Below, piece after piece: positions 1-4,815 of a DNA stretch of 7,917 nt. Both the position numbers and the translations under genes were made by a program. Numbering within the stretch: the first letter of the stretch is position 1; every line of letters starts with the position of its first letter. Under the pieces are notes generated by a model. It was not told the DNA's origin. It ran no database searches and saw only the letters and a program-made list of their open reading frames with translations. The stretch lies in assembly GCA_017694145.1 (NCBI GenBank), contig JADINF010000018.1:1-7917 (forward strand), written 5' to 3'. The stretch is from Candidatus Stercoripulliclostridium pullicola. GTDB taxonomy: Bacteria; Bacillota; Clostridia; Christensenellales; DTU072.

Positions 1-231
1 GGACGTTTCTCTTCGGTCATTTCGGACGCTTTAGCGAAGTACGAGCCCAGTATCGTTACCCGCTATCTCATCGATCTCGCGCGTTCGTTCAACCGTTATT
101 ATCTCGAGAACCGCATATTGAACGCCGAAGAAAAATACAGGCGCGCGCGTATCGCGCTCGTCAACGCCGTGCACGTCGTACTCGAAGAAGGTCTGAGGCT
201 CATAGGCGTGCGCGCGCCCGAGGAAATGTAA
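1..231 (+). CDS. argS: Arginyl-tRNA synthetase, C-terminal fragment (5' end outside window)
   Basis: These are the last 76 residues of a protein that begins upstream of the window, open from base 1 and ending at TAA 229-231. The segment fits the C-terminal anticodon-binding (DALR) helical bundle of arginyl-tRNA synthetase, which charges tRNA-Arg in the cytoplasm. Visible landmarks are the helix RYLIDLARSFNRYY, then a YRRARIALVNAV helix where the family has its RL.L motif, then LEEGLRLIGVRAPEEM. Ending in a 'L.LLGI.APE.M'-like sequence is a hallmark of ArgS C-termini. The catalytic domain with the HIGH motif is not in the window, so activity cannot be judged. The stop codon lies one base before the next start, so the two genes are probably co-transcribed. 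The call rests on this short but characteristic tail; another class I synthetase with a DALR domain is the only real alternative. Confidence 0.87.
   Translation, partial: GRFSSVISDALAKYEPSIVTRYLIDLARSFNRYYLENRILNAEEKYRRARIALVNAVHVVLEEGLRLIGVRAPEEM
219..225 (+). promoter_or_regulatory. Ribosome binding site for the PHP gene, inside the end of argS
   Basis: CGAGGAA lies within the last codons of argS, with the GAGGAA core ending 7 bases before the ATG at 233. The argS stop (TAA 229-231) falls between this site and the start, leaving one base between the genes. This arrangement is typical of translational coupling and fixes the start of the downstream gene at 233. Confidence 0.7.
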
Positions 232-232
232 A

Positions 233-1045
233 ATGAAAGTGGACAGTCATTCGCATTCCGCGTTTTCTCACGACGGCAGACAGCCGATAGAGGAGCTCGT
301 CGCGGAGGCGAAAAGAAAAGGTCTTGCATATTACGCGGTGACCGAGCACCTCGACCGCGACTATAAGTATTGCAGGAAGGAGAGGTTCCTCAAGCAACTC
401 AATCTCCGCAGATACGCGCGCGCGGTAGAAAAACTGCGCGAAAAATACGCCGGCGAAACGCCTTACGTCGCTTTCGGAGTGGAAGCGGGCTACTGCGCGG
501 AAACGGTGAAGTGGTACGAGGAGAACCTTCCGAAGTACGATTTCGACGTAATAGTGAATTCCATACATACCATTCACGGCGGCGACGCTTACTTCGGTAA
601 GTTTTTCAAGGGGCGCGACAAGGACGACGTTTATCTCGAATACCTCGGTCTGCTTATCGATTCCGTCAAAGTCCCTTACCGCTACGACGTCGTGGGACAC
701 ATAGGATACATAACACGTTATGCCGGGTATCCCGACGTAAGCCTTTGGGAACCGCAATATTCGGATAAGATAGACGAGCTTTTCGAGGAGATCATCGCCC
801 GCGACAAGACCGTCGAGATCAATACTCACATCCGTCATCCGCTGATGAGGTATCTTCCCGAAAGACCGTTGCTCGAAAGATATTACGCCCTGGGCGGCAG
901 GAACGTGACTTTTTCTTCGGACGCCCACGTCGCGGAGGATATCTGTAAGCGTTACGACGAGGTGGCGGCGCTCGTTAAGGAAATAGGATTCACGGAGTGG
1001 ACGGTTTATAAGAAGGGCGAACCTTATAAAGTACCCGTCAATTAG
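233..1045 (+). CDS. PHP-domain phosphoesterase, histidinol-phosphatase (HisK) type
   Basis: This 270-residue protein has the length and motif order of the HisK branch of the PHP superfamily, a metal-dependent TIM-like barrel. Known members hydrolyse L-histidinol phosphate to histidinol in histidine biosynthesis. Probable metal ligands in order are H6 and H8 (DSHSH, followed by SHDG with D14), E38-H39 (VTEH), E84 (GVEAGY), H112 (VNSIH), H156 (VVGHIGY) and D230/H232 (FSSDAH). The set is complete, so an active trinuclear-metal enzyme is expected. It has no signal peptide or membrane segment, so it is cytoplasmic. The start is set by GAGGAA 7 bases upstream. It sits directly behind argS, with no histidine-biosynthesis gene in view, so the physiological substrate is uncertain; it could be another phosphomonoester. 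The PHP fold is very likely, the histidinol-phosphate substrate only probable. Confidence 0.85.
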   Translation: MKVDSHSHSAFSHDGRQPIEELVAEAKRKGLAYYAVTEHLDRDYKYCRKERFLKQLNLRRYARAVEKLREKYAGETPYVAFGVEAGYCAETVKWYEENLPKYDFDVIVNSIHTIHGGDAYFGKFFKGRDKDDVYLEYLGLLIDSVKVPYRYDVVGHIGYITRYAGYPDVSLWEPQYSDKIDELFEEIIARDKTVEINTHIRHPLMRYLPERPLLERYYALGGRNVTFSSDAHVAEDICKRYDEVAALVKEIGFTEWTVYKKGEPYKVPVN

Positions 1046-1072
1046 TCTGAACGTTTACGTCGGAGGCGGAAA

Positions 1073-1870
1073 ATGCGGAAAATTTGCGGAAAGAACATAG
1101 TTCTTACGGGCTGCGACAGCGGCATAGGTTACGAATTCCTTAGACTGATCGCCGCGGACAACAAAGTACTTTGCGTGGACGTCAATACCGCAAGGCTCGA
1201 CGAGCTTGCGAAAACGTATGCGGGAATAACCGTGATGAAATGCGACGTTTCGACTGAAGAGGGCGTTGACGCGGTGTTTGCCGAAGCGGAGCGCATATTC
1301 CCTTTTATCGATATTTTCTACGCCAACGCGGGGTTTGCGTATTACGAGAAATTCAATTACGCCGACTGGGACAGAATAGATCGCATTATGCGCACCAACT
1401 GCTATTCTCCGATGTATTCTTACGGCAAATACCTTAAATATCTCGACGGCAGAGAGGGGCGTTTCTGCGTGACGGCTTCCGCGATAGGCAAGATGTCCAT
1501 GCCGGGATACACTCTGTACAGCGCGTCGAAGTTCTGCGTACAGGGCTTTCAGGAGGGTCTGCGGCTCGAGGACAACGACAACGTTAAGCTCACCGTACTC
1601 TACCCCATAGCCACCGCCACCAACTTTTTCGCTTACGGCTCCGATGGAAGGAGCCGCGACGAAGACAGACCCTTCCCCGTTCAGAAGCCCGACCACGTCG
1701 CCCGCCGTATGTACGTTGCAGTAGCCAAAGGTAAAAAATATTGCAATCCGTCAATGCTTTTCTCGTTCGCGATGCAACTTTTCAAATTCCTTCCCGTAGC
1801 AAGGAAACTGTATTGGGCTATAGAGCGGGCAAAATTCAAGCGTTATTGTAAGCGCGAGAATATAGATTAG
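1073..1870 (+). CDS. Short-chain dehydrogenase/reductase (classical SDR), possibly membrane-associated
   Basis: This 265-residue Rossmann-fold oxidoreductase has every classical SDR signature. The cofactor loop TGCDSGIG has T12, G13, G17 and G19. D36 at the end of the second strand (CVDVN) suggests NAD(H) rather than NADP(H). The NAG motif is N85-A86-G87, and the catalytic tetrad is N109, S136, Y149 and K153 (YSASK). The PG-type turn after strand 6 reads YPIATATNF. The C-terminus (about 227-262) is hydrophobic and then strongly basic (SMLFSFAMQLFKFLPVAR followed by KFKRYCKR), which could lie on the membrane surface. The substrate cannot be told: it could be a lipid-like ketone or alcohol, a steroid or a sugar. 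GGAGG at 1062-1066, 6 bases before ATG 1073, fixes the start. It lies 27 bases after the PHP gene and is probably in the same transcript. The family is certain; the role is unknown. Confidence 0.9.
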   Translation: MRKICGKNIVLTGCDSGIGYEFLRLIAADNKVLCVDVNTARLDELAKTYAGITVMKCDVSTEEGVDAVFAEAERIFPFIDIFYANAGFAYYEKFNYADWDRIDRIMRTNCYSPMYSYGKYLKYLDGREGRFCVTASAIGKMSMPGYTLYSASKFCVQGFQEGLRLEDNDNVKLTVLYPIATATNFFAYGSDGRSRDEDRPFPVQKPDHVARRMYVAVAKGKKYCNPSMLFSFAMQLFKFLPVARKLYWAIERAKFKRYCKRENID

Positions 1871-1921
1871 CATAAACTCCGTTTCTGCTACCAAGTTACC
1901 GAACCGTTTATAAAACTTCAG

Positions 1922-1945
1922 TTCCGCGATCCGCGGAAGATTTTT
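1922..1945 (+). terminator. Probable intrinsic terminator after the SDR gene
   Basis: TTCCGCG (1922-1928) and CGCGGAA (1932-1938) form a perfect 7-bp, GC-rich stem with the three-base loop ATC. Two bases later comes a run of five T (1941-1945). It lies 51 bases past the SDR stop, where a rho-independent terminator for the argS-PHP-SDR unit would be expected. The T-run is short and offset by GA, so efficiency may be partial. A TATAAA at 1909-1914 just upstream leaves open the alternative that the hairpin lies in the leader of the next gene. Confidence 0.55.
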
Positions 1946-1996
1946 CGTGCGTTTAATTTTAATATTTTATTGAATTTTTTTTAGGGAGGATAAATT
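1946..1996 (+). promoter_or_regulatory. AT-rich leader of the Sel1 gene with a strong ribosome binding site
   Basis: After the hairpin the sequence becomes very AT-rich (TTTAATTTTAATATTTTATT, then a T tract), in sharp contrast with the flanking genes, as expected of a promoter or leader. Possible -10 elements are TAATAT (1960-1965) and TATTTT (1963-1968), but I see no good -35 at the right distance, so no promoter position is claimed. GGGAGGA at 1984-1990, 6 bases before ATG 1997, is the strongest ribosome binding site in the window and decides that start over the in-frame ATG at 2036. Confidence 0.4.
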
Positions 1997-2515
1997 ATGA
2001 AGGAAGTAAGATCTAAGGAAAGAAAAAATAAACTTATGCGTTACGTGCCCGCGGAGGACGAGGAATACGTAAGCCCGTTAGGCGTGCTTTGCGGCGAGCC
2101 TTCCGAAAAAGATATCGCCTATATCGAAGCGTTCGCGCGGCTGTATCCGGAAGCGGCTTACGACCTGTATACCTGCTATAACGAGGGGATCGTAATCGGG
2201 CGCGACGTGCGTAAAGCGGTTTATTGGCTGAGAGTAGCGGCTAGGGAAGATTATTTTCCTGCGGAAACCGATCTCGCCATGCGTTACGAGAGCGGAGACG
2301 GCGTAGCGGAAAATATGTCTAAGGCTCACCGCCTCTATCTTGCCGCGGCGGAAAACGGCGACGTTTTCGCGATGTATCGGGCGGGCGTCGATTACGAATA
2401 CGGCTACGGCGTGCGTAAAAACCGCGCGCTTGCGCGTAAGTGGTACGAAGCGGCGGCGGCAGAGGGGTACGAGAGCGCGCTGGACGCGCTCGAAACGCTT
2501 TGCGACGAAGACTGA
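1997..2515 (+). CDS. Small Sel1-like repeat (SLR) protein
   Basis: This 172-residue protein is built mainly of Sel1-type tetratricopeptide-like repeats, which stack as antiparallel helix pairs and usually mediate protein-protein contacts. About three units can be read. Residues ~53-86 contain AYDLYTCYNEG, then RDVRKAVYWLRVAA. Residues ~88-122 contain AETDLAMRYESGDGV, then MSKAHRLYLAAAENG. Residues ~124-158 contain AMYRAGVDYEYGYGV, then NRALARKWYEAAAAEG. The repeated pattern is A..L...Y..G.GV...  ..KA..WY..AA..G. The first ~15 residues are rich in lysine and arginine and the next ~30 are acidic; there is no signal peptide or membrane segment, so it is probably cytoplasmic. It has its own ribosome binding site and lies between a probable terminator and the promoter of the next gene, so it may be a single-gene transcript. 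The partner is unknown and nothing nearby identifies it. Confidence 0.85.
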   Translation: MKEVRSKERKNKLMRYVPAEDEEYVSPLGVLCGEPSEKDIAYIEAFARLYPEAAYDLYTCYNEGIVIGRDVRKAVYWLRVAAREDYFPAETDLAMRYESGDGVAENMSKAHRLYLAAAENGDVFAMYRAGVDYEYGYGVRKNRALARKWYEAAAAEGYESALDALETLCDED

Positions 2516-2554
2516 TTTTTATTCGAATAGCACCGTAAACGGCGCGTTTCCGTA

Positions 2555-2583
2555 TTGCGCGGAGGCTCATTTTGTGGTAATAT
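2555..2583 (+). promoter_or_regulatory. Candidate extended -10 promoter for the ene-reductase/GH3/GNAT genes
   Basis: TTGCGC (2555-2560) as -35 is followed after exactly 17 bases by TAATAT (2578-2583) as -10. The -10 is preceded by TGG, which supplies the TGn extended element (2575-2577). The predicted start near 2590 gives a leader of about 70 bases before ATG 2661. Spacing and elements fit a housekeeping sigma factor. The -35 matches consensus in only its first three positions and last-but-one, so the extended -10 would carry most of the strength. Confidence 0.5.
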
Positions 2584-2594
2584 ATTTGATAGGT

Positions 2595-2629
2595 ACGCTC
2601 GCACACGGGCGCGCGGAGCGCGTAAGCGT
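2595..2629 (+). other. GC-rich hairpin in the probable leader of the ene-reductase gene
   Basis: ACGCT (2595-2599) can pair with AGCGT (2625-2629), and inside it CGCGC (2610-2614) pairs with GCGCG (2618-2622) around a GGA loop. An asymmetric internal loop separates the two 5-bp stems. No T-run follows, so it is not an intrinsic terminator. It could stabilise the mRNA, affect access to the ribosome binding site 20 bases downstream, or mean nothing. No known riboswitch consensus was recognised. Confidence 0.25.
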
Positions 2630-2660
2630 CAGGCAATCCATTTATAATGGAGGGAGTTCT

Positions 2661-4763
2661 ATGTACTCTAAACTTTTTTCACCGATGAAAATAGGCGGCT
2701 GTGAGATCAAGAACCGTATCGTGATGTCGCCTATGCTGATGGGCTTCGGTCAGATCGACGGCAGACCTACCGAAAAGCTTATGGACTATTACGAGGAGAG
2801 AGCCAAGGGGGGCACGGGACTCATCATCACCGAGATAACGCGCGTAAACGACGTGACGGGAGCGGCGGCTTTCGCACAGCTCGCGATGTCGCACGACTAT
2901 CATATCGAGCCCATGCGCGAGTTTGCGGAGCGCATACACCGCCACGGCGCCAAGCTTTTCGTACAGCTTCATCATCCCGGCAGGCAGAACGTGGGGCTCA
3001 TGGTAGGCACGGTGCCGATATCGGTTGCCACCGAAAGGATATGGAAGGGCTACAGGAAAATGCTCTACAAAACGGTACCCGTTCTGCGTAAGGTACTGCT
3101 CGAGAAAGACAGAGTGCCCGCTTCGGTGGCGCCGAGTAAAGTGGAGCCCGCCTATTTTGCGGCTGGCAGGGTGCGCGCGTTGAGAAGAAGCGAGATAAAG
3201 AAGCTCGTAGCGCAATTCGTCGCGGCGGCGGTTAGATGTAAGAAAGCGGGAGCGGACGGCGTGGAACTGCACGGTACCCACGGTTATCTCATACAGCAAT
3301 TCCTTTCGCCGAATACCAATAAACGCACCGACGAATACGGCGGAAGTTTCGAGAACAGATTGAGATTTTTGCGCGAAATAGTGGAGGGTATCCGCAGGGA
3401 ATGCGGAGACTATCCGATAATAGTGCGCCTCACCGTGGACGAATGTTACGATCGTATCGGCAAGGCAGGCAAGGGCTACGGGCTCGAAACGGGAGTCGCG
3501 TACGCCAAAGCGATAGAAGCCATGGGAGTGGACGCGATAGACGTGAGTTCCGCTTCCTACGACACCTTCAATTACTGGCTCGAACCCACTTCTTTCGAGA
3601 GCGGCTGGAGGAAGTATATGGCGGCGGCGGTCAAGAAGGAAGTCAAAATACCCGTACTCGCAGCCGACATAATAAGAACGCCCGATTTCGCGGAACAGCT
3701 TCTCGAGGAAGGCGTACAGGATTTTGTTTCTTTGGGGAGACCGCATATCGCCGATCCGCACTGGGCGAACAAAGCGATGAGCGGCAACGAGAAGGACATC
3801 AGGCGTTGTATCTGTTGTCTTTATTGCATAGAGAGCATGCAGGAGAATGCGTTTACGGGCGGACACGGCTATTGTTCGGTCAACCCCACCGTGGGCAAAG
3901 AGCGCGAATATTATACCGAAGGACTTGAAAAGAGCGGTAACGGCAGAAAGATAGTGATAGCGGGCGCAGGTTGCGCGGGACTAACCGCCGCGGGTATCCT
4001 CGCGGAGAGAGGTTTCGACGTCACCGTGCTGGAGAAAGAGGCGAAAGCGGGCGGACAACTCAATCTCGCGTCTATGCCGCCGCACAAGGAGCGTATAGGT
4101 TGGTGTGCGGAAGATCTCGAGCGCTTCGCGAAAGCTAAAGGTGCGGAAATACTGTACGGCACGGAAGCCACGGCGGAAAGGATCGCGGCTTACTCTCCTT
4201 ACGCAGTAATAACGGCGACGGGAGCGGTAGCCGTAAGACCGCGCTCCATACCGGGAGTGAACGGCAAGAACGTATATACCACCACGGAGCTTCTCACCGG
4301 AGCGGTAAGCTTCAAGGGTAAGAAGGTAGCTCTCATCGGTTCAGGCATGACGGGACTCGAAACGGCGGAGCTCATAGCGCCCGACAACGAACTCACGATA
4401 GTGGAGATGGCGGACGCCGTTGCTCCCACGACTTGGTTCCAACATCGCGACGATTGTATACCCAAACTCAAAAAATGCGGCACGAAGTTCCTTCTCAACA
4501 GCAAGCTCGTCGCTATAGACGATAAGGGCGTGGAGCTTATGGGAGTGGCGAGAAGCGGCAAGGGCTTCAAGGAAACGGGCAAGGCTTCGCGCCTCGATTG
4601 CGACGCGGTCGTTTTGTCTCTGGGCTCTCGCCCGGTGAACGCGCTCGCGAAGGAGCTAGACGGTATTTGCGATAAGGTGTACACCATAGGCGACGCTGAG
4701 CGCGTCGGCAGGATAGCGGACGCCACTCGCGCGGGCTATGAGCTCGCGTCGGAGCTTGAATAA
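2661..4763 (+). CDS. NADH:flavin oxidoreductase (OYE family) with 4Fe-4S cluster and FAD/NAD domains; dienoyl-CoA/2-enoate reductase-like
   Basis: This 700-residue multidomain ene-reductase is close in length to E. coli FadH (672). Residues 1-~375 form the FMN TIM barrel: VQLHHPGRQ (~101-109), substrate-binding H204 and H207 with Y209 in HGTHGYLIQQFLSPNTN, then DEYGGSFENR. Cysteines C383, C386, C389 and C405 (CxxCxxC-x15-C, then VNP) should hold a 4Fe-4S cluster. The FAD-binding GAGCAG is at 435-440, with E458 ending the next strand. A second Rossmann GSGMTG (560-565), with E582 suggesting NADH, and the late FAD motif TIGDA (675-679) complete it. Such enzymes pass electrons from NAD(P)H via FAD and the cluster to FMN and reduce activated C=C bonds (2,4-dienoyl-CoA, 2-enoates, bile-acid intermediates). 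The substrate is not decidable here. GGAGG at 2649-2653, 7 bases upstream, fixes the start; the in-frame extension to 2340 overlaps the Sel1 gene. Confidence 0.9.
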   Translation: MYSKLFSPMKIGGCEIKNRIVMSPMLMGFGQIDGRPTEKLMDYYEERAKGGTGLIITEITRVNDVTGAAAFAQLAMSHDYHIEPMREFAERIHRHGAKLFVQLHHPGRQNVGLMVGTVPISVATERIWKGYRKMLYKTVPVLRKVLLEKDRVPASVAPSKVEPAYFAAGRVRALRRSEIKKLVAQFVAAAVRCKKAGADGVELHGTHGYLIQQFLSPNTNKRTDEYGGSFENRLRFLREIVEGIRRECGDYPIIVRLTVDECYDRIGKAGKGYGLETGVAYAKAIEAMGVDAIDVSSASYDTFNYWLEPTSFESGWRKYMAAAVKKEVKIPVLAADIIRTPDFAEQLLEEGVQDFVSLGRPHIADPHWANKAMSGNEKDIRRCICCLYCIESMQENAFTGGHGYCSVNPTVGKEREYYTEGLEKSGNGRKIVIAGAGCAGLTAAGILAERGFDVTVLEKEAKAGGQLNLASMPPHKERIGWCAEDLERFAKAKGAEILYGTEATAERIAAYSPYAVITATGAVAVRPRSIPGVNGKNVYTTTELLTGAVSFKGKKVALIGSGMTGLETAELIAPDNELTIVEMADAVAPTTWFQHRDDCIPKLKKCGTKFLLNSKLVAIDDKGVELMGVARSGKGFKETGKASRLDCDAVVLSLGSRPVNALAKELDGICDKVYTIGDAERVGRIADATRAGYELASELE

Positions 4764-4815
4764 ATAATAATAAGACGGTAACGGCATTAAATTAACGCCG
4801 AAGCGGAGTAACGAT
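4764..4815 (+). other. Spacer before the GH3 gene with an operator-like imperfect palindrome
   Basis: This 52-base AT-rich gap contains no gene. At 4782-4800 it holds CGGCATTAA-A-TTAACGCCG, two 9-base arms that match at 8 of 9 positions as an inverted repeat around one central base. This could be a repressor half-site pair or a short mRNA hairpin. GGAG at 4805-4808 is the ribosome binding site for the GH3 gene, 7 bases before ATG 4816. TTGAAT at 4756-4761 could be a -35, but no convincing -10 lies at the right spacing, so an internal promoter is unproven. Confidence 0.35.

Larger units (their letters stand above)
2516..2660 (+). other. Intergenic region between the Sel1 and ene-reductase genes
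   Basis: These 145 bases contain no plausible gene. After the Sel1 stop comes TTTTT and then a perfect 10-bp palindrome, TATTCGAATA (2520-2529). A promoter candidate follows (2555-2583). A GC-rich two-part hairpin lies at 2595-2629, and the GGAGGG ribosome binding site for the next gene is at 2649-2654. No clear terminator for the Sel1 gene is seen; the T-run at 2516-2520 has no adequate stem before it. Confidence 0.5.

Noticed and set aside
200..928. Open - strand frame of 242 codons antisense to the PHP gene
   Set aside because: It is a codon-bias shadow: the + strand frame carries a full set of PHP metal-ligand motifs.
2643..2648. Perfect TATAAT as a -10 element just before the ene-reductase gene
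   Set aside because: Transcription would begin at about 2655, inside or after the ribosome binding site at 2649-2654, and no -35 lies at 2620-2625 (GCGTAA).
2340..2660. In-frame upstream extension of the ene-reductase reading frame by 107 codons
   Set aside because: It overlaps the Sel1 coding region, its translation is arginine-rich and unlike any domain, and the true start at 2661 has a well-placed GGAGG and begins with the conserved N-terminus of the OYE barrel.
2679..3866. Long open frame of 395 codons on the - strand, antisense to the ene-reductase
   Set aside because: It mirrors a strongly coding + strand with biased codons, shows no recognisable motif, and its start lacks a ribosome binding site I can support.
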